From Bog-532 sp963824545 (GTDB taxonomy: Bacteria > Actinomycetota > Actinomycetes > Streptosporangiales > Streptosporangiaceae), in NCBI GenBank assembly GCA_963824545.1, contig CAWGPP010000013.1, positions 98,867 through 162,866 on the forward strand: a stretch of 64,000 bases of DNA. The letters run 5' to 3'. The stretch's first letter is position 1. Every line of letters starts with the position of its first letter. Below the pieces are notes generated by a model. That model searched no databases. It saw nothing but the letters and a program-made list of their open reading frames with translations, and was not told the DNA's origin. Of this stretch, positions 55,801 to 63,536 are shown one piece after another. A program made the position numbers and the translations under genes.

Positions 55801-56156
55801 TCCTGTTCACACCAGGCCACCAGCGCCGCGAGCTCATCATCACGGCCAACGAACGTGACCACCTCACGGCGGGGATCCAGCAGCCGCGCCCAGCTTCGCG
55901 GCACCGCAGGCTCCACCGTCCGCCGCCAGGACTCACGGCGAGCACCCCTGCCGAGCAAACCTTCATACAGCGACGGAGCGAAAGCGCCACTGACGGCACC
56001 GGCCGCCGCACCCACAGGAGCCCAGCGCCCGCCAGCCAGAATTAAAGCAACGACCGCACCAGCTCCCGCCAGCCCAGCAGCCAACGACAGCGCCGCCCAC
56101 CGCCGTCCCCCCATCACACGCCCATTGTCGCCGCCATGCACCGCCCGATCCGCCAA
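52861..56156 (-). pseudogene. STAND/NB-ARC-like NTPase with twelve TPR repeats, broken by frameshifts
   Basis: Joined across frames the product has two N-terminal membrane helices (WAALSLAAGLAGAGAVVALIL onward), a P-loop NTPase domain (Walker A GAGGVGKTRLAVELADRL, Walker B HRALLVVDYAE), a helical arm region, then twelve ~46-residue kinesin-light-chain-like TPR units (FSELGRPADALPVTEEAV) and a short charged end. STAND proteins of this layout sense signals or phage components through their repeats. The frame changes six times: one extra base near 55375, and one missing base near each of 54369, 53948, 53816, 53733 and 53651, judged by comparison among repeat units. It is therefore a pseudogene, or an intact gene with assembly errors. 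It is flanked by two copies of a non-coding repeat. Confidence 0.8.
52930..54600 (-). repeat. twelve 138-bp tandem repeats encoding TPR units
   Basis: The landmark ACCGGCAGTGCGTCGGC recurs at about 53038, 53176, 53314, 53452, 53590, 53727, 53862, 54000, 54138, 54276, 54413 and 54551. Spacing is 138 bp wherever the frame is intact and one base shorter where a frameshift occurs. Units in 52.98-53.55 kb are almost identical, indicating recent expansion or gene conversion. Confidence 0.95.
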
Positions 56157-56194
56157 ACGGGGACAACACGCCAGGGAAGACCCGCACCGATAGG

Positions 56195-56450
56195 GATAGG
56201 GATGCAGAAGGAACCAGCCCCAGGCACACGGGGCCGCCGCTTAGTTATCGAGTGGATGGCCCAGCTCTGAGACCACAACGCTAGCGCGGCCGGGGATCAC
56301 CGGCCACGCCGGCCGGGGAAAGGCAGGCACCGAGGAAGGCACACCGCGCGCAGGCCGGGGGCAAGCGCCGCCGCACTCGTCCCCGGCCGCGCCCACCGGG
56401 CACGGAAACAGCAGCAACAAGGGAGGCGGCCCGCCCGCCCACCCCCCTGG
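56195..56450. repeat. dispersed ~260-bp repeat, copy B
   Basis: Diverged direct copy of the sequence at 52500-52760, located immediately upstream (minus strand) of the STAND-TPR gene. Both copies lie in the same orientation, so they bracket the gene as direct repeats and could recombine to delete or duplicate it. Confidence 0.75.
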
Positions 56451-56635
56451 GAGCCGGTCCCGTCCGCTCTGAACACCACCTAACGCGAACACGACCGGCT
56501 CCCAGGCAAAACCCTGTCGGCGCCCTCCGGGCACTCCTTCCAGCGGCGCCTAACGGCGCCGACTACCCTCCGGGCCGTCACGCTGTAACGACCCAAGACA
56601 TGTCTCTTTGGGGCGCACTTCAACACACCCGGCCC

Positions 56636-56645
56636 CCGCACCCTC
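56636..56645. repeat. target-site duplication, left copy
   Basis: CCGCACCCTC directly abuts the left inverted repeat of the insertion sequence. An identical copy lies at 57928-57937 after the right inverted repeat. Confidence 0.95.
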
Positions 56646-57927
56646 CAGGGACCCGGCAAAGTCGTGAATTGAGGCTGTGACCTGCTATGTCGTAACGGCA
56701 GGTGATGCGCCCGGCGTGTCCTCGGGTGGCGGGCAGGGCCCGGGCGGAACGATGGAAGTTCTCACGCTCACCATCTTCTGCCGCGAGGGACACCCGCCCG
56801 CCGATGACATCTTCGTCTATGACGGCTGCCCGCAGCCAGTACCTGCTTGATCTGCTTGCCCAGGTCCCGGACCCGCGGAAGAGACGCGGCCGCCGTCATC
56901 CGCTGGCGGGGCTGCTGGCCACCGGGATCGCGGCGGTGATCGCGGGCGCGCGGTCGTTCGCCGCGATCGGGCAGTGGGCCGCCGATGCCGGCCCGGAGGT
57001 GCTGGCCGAGCTGGGCGCGGCCCGCGGCCCGGCGGAGGAGTCCACCTTCCGGCGCGCGTTTGCCCTGGTCAGCGCCAACGTGCTCGACCGGGTTCTCGGC
57101 GCCTGGCTGCACACCCGGGCGGCGCGGGCCGGCGGCCGGCTGGTGATCGCCATTGACGGCAAGACCGTCCGCGGCGCGAAGGATAAGGCCGGGAGGGCAC
57201 CGCACCTGGTCGCGGCCCTGGCGCACGGCATCGGCACGGTCCTCGGCCAGGTCGCCGTGGACGCGAAGTCCAACGAGATCCCCGCGGTGCGCGACCTGCT
57301 GAAAGCATTCACCAGCCTCGCCGCCGCGGTTATCACGATCGATGCCATGCACACGCAGGGCGACACCGCGCAGGTCATCCTCAGCCGGGGCGCCGACTAC
57401 GTGATGACCGTCAAGGGCAACATGCCCACCTTGTACAAGCAGCTGAAGAAACTGCCCTGGGCCGCCGTTCCCGCCGTCTCGGACGTGAGCACGGACCACG
57501 GCCGCCGGGCCCGCCGCACCATCAAGGCCGCGCTGGCGCCGGCCTGGATCGGGTTCGCCGGCGCCGCCCAGGTCGCGCAGCTGCGCCGCACCGTCACGAA
57601 AAACGGCAGGAAGACCGTCGAGGTCGTCTACCTGATCACCAGCGACCGCGACGCCGATCCCGCCGCCCTGGCCGCCTGGGTCCGCAGCCACTGGGAGATA
57701 GAAAACCGTCTTCACTGGGTGAGGGACGTGACCTATCAGGAGGACAAATCGCTGGTCAGGGCGGGAAACGCGCCTCGCGTGATGGCGTCGCTGCGCAGCC
57801 TGGCCATCAGCTTGCTGCGCCTGGACGGCCACGCCAACATCGCCGCCGCCAACCGCCACCACGCCCGCGACCCGCAGCGGACGCTAAAGCTGCTTCAGAC
57901 CGCATGAACGACTTTGCCGGGTCCCTG
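56646..57927 (+). mobile_element. complete insertion sequence (ISAs1-type), 1282 bp
   Basis: The left end CAGGGACCCGGCAAAGTCGT (56646-56665) and the right end (57908-57927) are perfect 20-bp inverted repeats. A perfect 10-bp direct duplication of target DNA flanks the element. One transposase gene fills it, its stop codon touching the right repeat. Intact ends, gene and target duplication indicate a recent, probably still mobile insertion. It landed in non-coding DNA between the STAND-TPR gene and the restriction-modification enzyme. Confidence 0.97.
56804..57907 (+). CDS. ISAs1-family transposase
   Basis: DDE transposase of ~367 aa. The N-terminus (SQYLLDLLAQVPDPRKRRGR) and the segment FAAIGQWAADAG are typical of the DUF4338/ISAs1 group. 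The catalytic acidic residues are expected in VIAIDGKTVRGAKD, VITIDAMHTQGDTAQVIL and SHWEIENRLHWVRDV (DDE). The C-terminal VMASLRSLAISLLRLDG is conserved. ATG 56804 is chosen; frames upstream to 56702 add 34 unconserved residues. The stop codon abuts the right inverted repeat, leaving no other cargo. Confidence 0.95.
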   Translation: MTSSSMTAARSQYLLDLLAQVPDPRKRRGRRHPLAGLLATGIAAVIAGARSFAAIGQWAADAGPEVLAELGAARGPAEESTFRRAFALVSANVLDRVLGAWLHTRAARAGGRLVIAIDGKTVRGAKDKAGRAPHLVAALAHGIGTVLGQVAVDAKSNEIPAVRDLLKAFTSLAAAVITIDAMHTQGDTAQVILSRGADYVMTVKGNMPTLYKQLKKLPWAAVPAVSDVSTDHGRRARRTIKAALAPAWIGFAGAAQVAQLRRTVTKNGRKTVEVVYLITSDRDADPAALAAWVRSHWEIENRLHWVRDVTYQEDKSLVRAGNAPRVMASLRSLAISLLRLDGHANIAAANRHHARDPQRTLKLLQTA

Positions 57928-57937
57928 CCGCACCCTC
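57928..57937. repeat. target-site duplication, right copy
   Basis: CCGCACCCTC, identical to 56636-56645, immediately after the right inverted repeat. Confidence 0.95.
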
Positions 57938-58081
57938 CCTCCGACAGCGGCCGGAAAGCCGATTGGAATGTCATCAGCCCGTGACAGGATCGTCCCGCGC
58001 GCCAAACCAACCACCACATGCGACAACGTACTTAGCGTGTATGACTTGACCTGACTGACCTGCGCGACAAAACTCCGCACT

Positions 58082-58238
58082 GTGCCGAAGGTAGCCATCC
58101 CGGGATTCAGATGTGAACGATGCGACCACGTTCTGGAGGCCCCGCAAGCCCAACCCGACCGTGTGCCCCCGTTGCCACAGCCCCTACTGGAACACGCCGC
58201 GCACAATCACCCCGACCACACCAAAGGGCCGCTCATGA
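58082..58238 (+). pseudogene. small zinc-ribbon protein gene, frameshifted
   Basis: From GTG 58082 the frame reads IPGFRCERCDHV; one base later in phase, from 58134, it continues WRPRKPNPTVCPRCHSPYWN and ends in TGA at 58236-58238. Together they give a ~51-residue protein with two CxxC pairs (CERC and CPRC), the pattern of a short zinc ribbon with the conserved WxPR and CPxCxSxYW segments. A single extra base near 58132 breaks it here. Its stop overlaps the ATG of the restriction-modification gene (ATGA), which strongly supports that this was a real, translationally coupled gene. If the extra base is a sequencing error it is intact. Confidence 0.7.
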
Positions 58239-61024
58239 CTGCCGTCGCCTCCGACGACCTGCCAACACCGGATCGCCGCGTCACAGATCGCCTCACGCTT
58301 ACGGGCGACGGCCGAATCATCGACTTTGTCAAGCCATCAACCACCAGAGCCAACACGCCCGAAGAGCGAGTGCGCCAGAACTTTGTCCGCGCCCTCCACT
58401 ACCAATATGGGTACCCCACATCGGTGATGGCCCTCGGCGCACCCATCTATGTTGGCTCAGAGCGCCGCTTTGCGGACATTGTCATATACGACGACATGGC
58501 AGCCGCTCAGCTCCAGGACCAGGGCCGTATCAAGCTCATAGTCGAGACTAAAGCCCCGGATGAAAAGACGGGGCACGGACAGCTAGTCTCCTATATCTCG
58601 GCCAGCTCGGCCGAAGGCGGCGTCTGGGTAAATCAAGAGGATCCGCCAAAGTACTACTACCGCCAGCCTAGCGGCCAGCTAAAAGAATGGCCCGGAATTC
58701 CTCGCGATGACGAGAACTGGGAATCGATCGGAAGCCAAACCAAAGCCGATCTTCGAACTCCTCACAATCTCGTTGAAACCTTCAAACGATGCCATAACGC
58801 CCTATACAAGGTAGGCATCGACTCCGAAGACATCGCTATGGACATGGTGAGGATCATCCTAGCGAAGTACCGGGACGAGAGTAGCGAAGGTGAGACCCCG
58901 GAATTCCGAGTCACACCGCTAGAACTCCAATCCTCTTCCGGCCGTCACCGCGTCGCTGAACGTGTCCGGCACCTGTTCGAACAAGTCCGTAATGCACACC
59001 TCGATGTATTCGACAAGCACGAGGTAATTACCGCAGGCGACCGAGAGATAGCCACCGTAGTTTCTGAGCTACAAGATTTCCGGTTCGTGACCGCGCTGGA
59101 CTCGCAGGAGATTTACGACGTCGTCGGTGCAGCATATGAGGTCTACATAGGCTCACATCTAAAGGGCGACCGCGGCCAGTACTTTACCCACCGCCTCATA
59201 GTCGGCCTGCTGGTCCGGCTTGTGAACCCGACCGAGCGTGACAAGGTATTCGACCCTGCCATGGGATCGGGAGGATTCCTTATCCGCGCGATGCGCAACA
59301 TTAGCGCGCAGATCATGGCAGGAAAGCGATCAGCAGCCGCCAAAAACAACGCTATCCATGAGATTTACCGCCAGCTCTACGGAATCGACAAATCCCCGAA
59401 GCTGGTCAAGGTCGCCCGGACAAACATGATCCTAGCGAGCGATGGCCACTCAGGATTGATAAGAGCTGACAGCCTCGAACCTCCGACCCGGCTCCCCGAA
59501 GACTTCCTCAAGGTCGTTGGGCCAGGGATCCCCACAGTCATTCTCACCAATCCGCCATTCGGCGCTACATCCGAACACAAGATCACGCCCGAGCGCGAAC
59601 CGCAACTTGTTTCACAGTTCGAAGTCGCTCACGTCTGGAAACTTGACGCGGATCAATTTGGGCCCACCACCACTCTCATAGCAGAGGGAGTCCCGCCCGA
59701 GTACCTGTTCGTGGAGCGATGCATCAAATGGGTCGCTCCTGGCGGAAAGATCGGCATCGTAGTACCGCGCGGGCTGCTCGACAACGACAAGGCGCTCGCC
59801 CTGCGAACCCTCATTTTCAGGGACACAAAGGTACTGGCCGTGGTCAATTGCCACGACGACACCTTCAAGCCTTACACCGACGCAAAAGCAGCTTTGCTTG
59901 TCCTCCAGAAGAGAAAGCCGGAAGGCCCAAAGGAGCCCGATCCGCTCATCTTTATGGCGATCTCCCAGGGAATCGGCCACAACGGTGTCGGCGCGCCCGT
60001 ATACAAGACGGACGCGAAGGGAGACGTCATCCTCCAGAATGGCCAACCAGTCCTCGACGAAGACACAGACGACATATACCGCGCTTGGGAGAGCATCGGT
60101 AAGGGCAAGCCCTCTCCGTCTGAGTACTACTTCACGATCCCTCCGGGTCAGATTAGCGACAACCTCAACCTTAATCCGGTACGCTATCTCCCGCGTTACG
60201 CAGAGTCGCGCCGCCTTGTCCTCGAAATCGGCGAGAAGCCGGGCTGGAAGGTGGAGAAACTCGGGGCAATCACCCAAGTGTTCAATGGCCCCCGATTCAA
60301 GCGGCCCTATGCCGACAAAGGCATCCAGTCCGGCCCGGGCATAGTCCGCTACTTCACGGGTAACGCCGTGACCCAAACCCGTGGCGAAAACGTCAAGTAC
60401 CTTGACCTAGCGAAAGCTAAGCCCCATCAGCTCAAAATGATTAACAAGCTGTATCTCCACAGCGGCATGATTCTTGTCACGGACTCCGGCACAATTGGCC
60501 GCGTAATCTACGCAACCAGCTACCATGACGAAGCCGTCGGGACCAACAATCTTATCAGAGTTGTCACAGAAAACGACGCCCTGAGAGGTTATCTCTACCA
60601 GTTCCTGTCGTCCAAGCTCGGCCAAGACCAGCTTAAAGCCAATATCTACGGCGCCATCGTGGATCACATCGAGCCGGACCACGTAAAGGACATCCTCGTT
60701 CCGATACCCGAGGACAACGCAATCCTTGAAAAGATCGGATTGCCAGTCATCCGCAGCATCGGGCTACAAGAGCGCGCTCGGAAAGAACTCGCCGGATCCG
60801 AGGCGGCGTTCACCAAAGCCTCGGCGTTCCACACATTGAGGCAGGCCCGCCCGCAGAACCCGGCGATCAACCGGCCAAGGACTGATTTCATCATTGGTCG
60901 TGTGCCCACAGGACCCGCACAACGGCCGCACACTAACCACCCACCCACCCGCCAGCGCGTGCGGCACTGTACGGCCCCCAAAGACAGCGGCTACCGCCGC
61001 TGGCCTGGCTGGATGCCGTTCTAA
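58235..61024 (+). CDS. single-chain restriction-modification enzyme (nuclease, N6-adenine methyltransferase, specificity domain)
   Basis: Counting from ATG 58235 (929 aa): residues ~45-200 resemble the HsdR N-terminal nuclease, with the PD-(D/E)xK residues Asp81 (FADIVIYDD) and Glu104/Lys106 (IVETKAP). A helical HsdM_N-like part follows. The methyltransferase has GQYFT (~315), motif I DPAMGSGGFL (~340) and motif IV NPPFG (~440). Residues ~630-850 look like one HsdS half with a target-recognition domain (GMILVTDSGTIGRV). No helicase is present, so it acts like a type IIG or type I-derived enzyme. The last ~75 residues are Pro/Arg-rich and unlike the rest. Its base composition is visibly AT-richer than the core genes, indicating acquisition. 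ATG 58235 is preferred over GTG 58082 because the zinc-ribbon gene ends there. Confidence 0.88.
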   Translation: MTAVASDDLPTPDRRVTDRLTLTGDGRIIDFVKPSTTRANTPEERVRQNFVRALHYQYGYPTSVMALGAPIYVGSERRFADIVIYDDMAAAQLQDQGRIKLIVETKAPDEKTGHGQLVSYISASSAEGGVWVNQEDPPKYYYRQPSGQLKEWPGIPRDDENWESIGSQTKADLRTPHNLVETFKRCHNALYKVGIDSEDIAMDMVRIILAKYRDESSEGETPEFRVTPLELQSSSGRHRVAERVRHLFEQVRNAHLDVFDKHEVITAGDREIATVVSELQDFRFVTALDSQEIYDVVGAAYEVYIGSHLKGDRGQYFTHRLIVGLLVRLVNPTERDKVFDPAMGSGGFLIRAMRNISAQIMAGKRSAAAKNNAIHEIYRQLYGIDKSPKLVKVARTNMILASDGHSGLIRADSLEPPTRLPEDFLKVVGPGIPTVILTNPPFGATSEHKITPEREPQLVSQFEVAHVWKLDADQFGPTTTLIAEGVPPEYLFVERCIKWVAPGGKIGIVVPRGLLDNDKALALRTLIFRDTKVLAVVNCHDDTFKPYTDAKAALLVLQKRKPEGPKEPDPLIFMAISQGIGHNGVGAPVYKTDAKGDVILQNGQPVLDEDTDDIYRAWESIGKGKPSPSEYYFTIPPGQISDNLNLNPVRYLPRYAESRRLVLEIGEKPGWKVEKLGAITQVFNGPRFKRPYADKGIQSGPGIVRYFTGNAVTQTRGENVKYLDLAKAKPHQLKMINKLYLHSGMILVTDSGTIGRVIYATSYHDEAVGTNNLIRVVTENDALRGYLYQFLSSKLGQDQLKANIYGAIVDHIEPDHVKDILVPIPEDNAILEKIGLPVIRSIGLQERARKELAGSEAAFTKASAFHTLRQARPQNPAINRPRTDFIIGRVPTGPAQRPHTNHPPTRQRVRHCTAPKDSGYRRWPGWMPF

Positions 61025-61037
61025 CCGTTCCGCCTCC

Positions 61038-61084
61038 GTTTTCCTGACCTCACCCCCACTTCGTGCGGCCGAGGTCAGGAAAAC
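61038..61084 (+). terminator. inverted repeat after the restriction-modification gene
   Basis: GTTTTCCTGACCTC (61038-61051) and its perfect 14-bp complement (61071-61084) are separated by 19 bases. The descending arm ends in an AAAAC run. The first arm starts 14 bases after the stop codon. Functional as a terminator in either direction. Confidence 0.7.
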
Positions 61085-61121
61085 TCCAGCTCCACAGAAC
61101 AACACCCAGCCAGGAAAACAA

Positions 61122-61182
61122 ATCAAAATCAAAATCAAGGTCAAGGTCAAGGTCAAGCTCAAGGTCAAGGTCAAGGTCAAAA
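61122..61182. repeat. hexanucleotide repeat tract
   Basis: ATCAAA units (three) grade into GGTCAA units (about seven, one variant GCTCAA). It lies in the 339-base gap between the restriction-modification gene and the GntR gene and is not part of a convincing gene. Read in frame it gives alternating Lys-Val or Asp-Leu, a composition artefact. Confidence 0.9.
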
Positions 61183-61363
61183 CCCACGGTGGTACCGCAC
61201 CCACCGATGACCGGGGAAACAGCAAGCAAGACCACGCACCTGACCCACCGCGGACGTGACCGGGGAACCAGCACAACACCCCGGTACCGGCACACACCAC
61301 GGCCGGCGGAAGGTGCAAGCCATTCAGTGGCGTCCGGCCGGACGCAGCAATCCGCGCCCGGGG

Positions 61364-61615
61364 TTACCTGTGCTCCTTGACGAAGGTTCCCTTGCCTACT
61401 CTGCTGACGACAAGGCCGCGGTCCCGGAGTTCTTGCATCGTGCGGCGGACGGTCTGGTACGCGATCCCCCAGTCTTCGGCCAGCTTGCGCATGTCCGGGA
61501 AGCGGTCGCCTGGCTGGAGCGCACCGGATTCGATCTGTGCCTGTATGTAGTCGGCTGCTTGCTCATACAGCGGGACCACGGACCCGAAGTCGAATACCGG
61601 CCGCTCAGCTGCCAT
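61364..61615 (-). CDS. GntR-family winged-helix regulator, DNA-binding domain only (83 aa)
   Basis: Residues ~10-80 are a GntR winged helix: PLYEQAADYIQAQIESGALQ, PGDRFPDMRKLAEDWGIAYQ, TVRRTMQELRDRGLVVSRVG and KGTFV. No effector domain follows, as in the short regulators carried by Streptomyces plasmids and integrative elements (KorSA-like group). ATG 61615 with AAGG upstream is chosen; the longer frame to 61729 is Arg-rich and non-homologous. Convergent/divergent position next to element-type genes on the other strand suggests it represses the element. Confidence 0.88.
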   Translation of the reverse strand: MAAERPVFDFGSVVPLYEQAADYIQAQIESGALQPGDRFPDMRKLAEDWGIAYQTVRRTMQELRDRGLVVSRVGKGTFVKEHR

Positions 61616-61770
61616 GCGGCAAACCTTATAGGGCCGTTTACCAGGGTAAACGCTCGTATCGCGCCGCATTGCGATGCGTCGCGATGTAGACTTGGTATGC
61701 CGTGCCCGGTGCCGACCCGTACCGGGCACGGCCCGGCAGGCCGCTTACGGGTCCGGGCAGGGAAACAGTG

Positions 61771-61965
61771 ATGGCAGTGCCCTACGACCAGCAACTCAGG
61801 CACGACCGGTTCATCCGCGCGCATCCGCAGTGGTCCATTCACGCCGAGGACGAGGGACGCCACTTCACCGCCGAAAAACACGACGGCGCGACACGGCACA
61901 TCGTCGCCAAAACGTCCCTGAAGACACTGCTGGACCGGCTCGATGAAATCGAGGCCAGCCGATGA
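61771..61965 (+). CDS. small conserved hypothetical protein (64 aa)
   Basis: ATG 61771 follows GGGCAGGGAAACAG. The 64-residue product has a middle WSIHAEDEGRHFTAEKHDG and a Leu-rich end (LKTLLDRLDEIEASR) predicted to be helical. I recognise the type from clusters next to short GntR regulators in actinomycete mobile elements, without known function. Its stop overlaps the next ATG (ATGA, 61962-61965), so translation is coupled to the following broken gene. Confidence 0.7.
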   Translation: MAVPYDQQLRHDRFIRAHPQWSIHAEDEGRHFTAEKHDGATRHIVAKTSLKTLLDRLDEIEASR

Positions 61966-62567
61966 GGCCGGCACCAGACCGGGCCGCGCCCCCGCCGCCC
62001 AGGCCCGGTTCCCCGGCCGAACCCGCACCGGCGATCACCCGGCAGCTGACCGCCGCCGGGCTGACCGTACACGCCACCCAGCAGCCGACCGGCACCAGCT
62101 GATCATCCTGGACATCACCCCGGCCCGCTGCTGCCTCACCCTCACCGGCGACGGCTACAGCCAATGGCACTACGAACCCGCAGCCGGCGCAGCCACCAGC
62201 GCGGCCAGCCTCACCGGGATCATCACCCACATCCTCAGAGCACCGCACACCGCCGGCACCACCCCCGATGCGGACCCCTGCCGGGCGTTCCCGCTCAAGG
62301 GGCATCGTGGGACGGTGCCTGCAAGACCGGGGCCTGACCGTCACCCTGCAAGTGAGTGAGGACCTGGAATCATTCGAGGCCACCACCGACATCGAGGTAA
62401 ACAGCCCGGCCCGCCCCTGGCTGGGCACCGTGCGGCTCAGCGACAACGGCCACATCGAATGGGAGTGCGACTACCGCGCCGCCTTCCACGGCGACCCCGG
62501 CGCTCTGATCGACGTGATTGCCCCCGTCATCCGCGCCGCCTTCACCTGGACTGAGTATTTCCCGTGA
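61962..62567 (+). pseudogene. hypothetical protein of the mobile element, frameshifted twice
   Basis: From ATG 61962 the frame (PAITRQLTAAGLTVHATQQP) stops at 62100. The same protein continues one base out of phase (LIILDITPARCCLTLTGDGY, then SQWHYEP) to about 62290. It then returns to the first phase (LTVTLQVSEDLESFEATTDI, then GTVRLSDNGHIEWECDYRAA) and ends at 62567. The segments join smoothly in order and composition, so this was one ~200-aa gene. It is coupled to the 64-aa gene by ATGA. Function unknown. Confidence 0.6.
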
Positions 62568-62840
62568 CCGGCCAGCTTGCTGCCGTACTCCGGTTCCCGC
62601 TCCGGTACCGGCCCGCTCACACCGCACCCCCGCACCGCTGCCCGCCCCCGCCCTGAACCCCCGGGCCGTCGCCGGGCAGCACCCGCCCCTGCTGCCGGGC
62701 CGACGCTGCCGAAAACACCGGCATTGCCGAAGAAAGGCCGTTCCGGTGACCGGCATCGGGCCGGTCCGGCTACAACGGCTGGCATGCCTGCCGCACGAAC
62801 GACCGGTGCGGCGCGGCCGCGCCGCACCAACGCCGGGACC
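62568..62840. other. 273-base gap without a clear gene
   Basis: A very GC-rich, Pro/Arg-coding stretch in all frames. Short frames exist, but none has a ribosome site or motif. An ATG at 62784, in phase with the next gene, could extend that gene by 19 residues. Confidence 0.4.
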
Positions 62841-63536
62841 GTGAAGATCACCGACCGGGACATCACCGGCCTGACGTTGTGCGCCGACCAGTACGGCGCC
62901 CCTGTTGACCTGCTCGCTGATGCCCTGGACATGCGGCCCGAGCGGCTGCGGGCCATCCTGGCCCGCTGGCAGCACGCCGGCTGGGCGGGGAGACCGGCGT
63001 GCTGGGCAAAGGGCCGGCGTGGTGCTGGCTGACGCCGGCCGGGATGCGGCTGCTCGGGTTGCATTACAGCCTCCCGGGACGCGCCGTGGCCCGGCTGGCC
63101 CACATCCGCGCCGTGCTGGCGGCCGGCTGTGGCTACAAAGCGGTGAGGTCTACCGGGAGGGGCGGGCGTGGTGGCGCAGCGAACGCCGAATCCGCACCGT
63201 GCCGGCGCCCGGGTCGGCGTCGCGCACGTCCCCGACGCCGAAATCCACTGGCCCAGCTGGACGGGTGCTCATATGCCGGGCAGATGTGGGCGATCGAAGC
63301 CGAGCTGACGCCCAAGCCGCTGGCTCGCACCACCGGGATCATGCGGGCGATGGCTGACCCGCACCAGCGACTACGGCCCCGCCGAGCCGGCCGGCCTGGA
63401 CGCCCGTTACGCCCAGATCGTCTACCTCTCCGCCCCCGCCGCCGCCTCGGTCGTAACCCGCGCGATCGGCGCGCTCCCGGACCCGTTGCAGCACCGGATG
63501 GTCGCCCGCGACCTGCCGCCGGGTGCCCTGCGGTGA
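62841..63536 (+). pseudogene. replication/transfer-type hypothetical protein of the element, multiply frameshifted
   Basis: Pieces in successive frames read in order: KITDRDITGLTLCADQYGAP and RPERLRAILARWQHAGWA; then VLGKGPAWCWLTPAGMRLLG; then LWLQSGEVYREGRAWWRSER; then VGVAHVPDAEIHWPSWTG; then GQMWAIEAELTPKPLARTTG; then TSDYGPAEPAGLDARYAQIV to DLPPGALR and TGA 63534. At least six phase changes (near 62990, 63125, 63205, 63268, 63352) break it, mostly one missing base. The N-terminus looks like a winged helix and the middle like an endonuclease-type fold (EAELTPK). I recall such proteins from Streptomyces-type integrative elements; function not established. Confidence 0.6.

Noticed and set aside
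56241..56534. 97-codon minus-strand frame
   Set aside because: Lies in repeat copy B and is not preserved as a frame in copy A.
60894..61259. 121-codon frame with alternating Lys-Val
   Set aside because: Produced by the hexanucleotide tract and overlaps the end of the RM gene.
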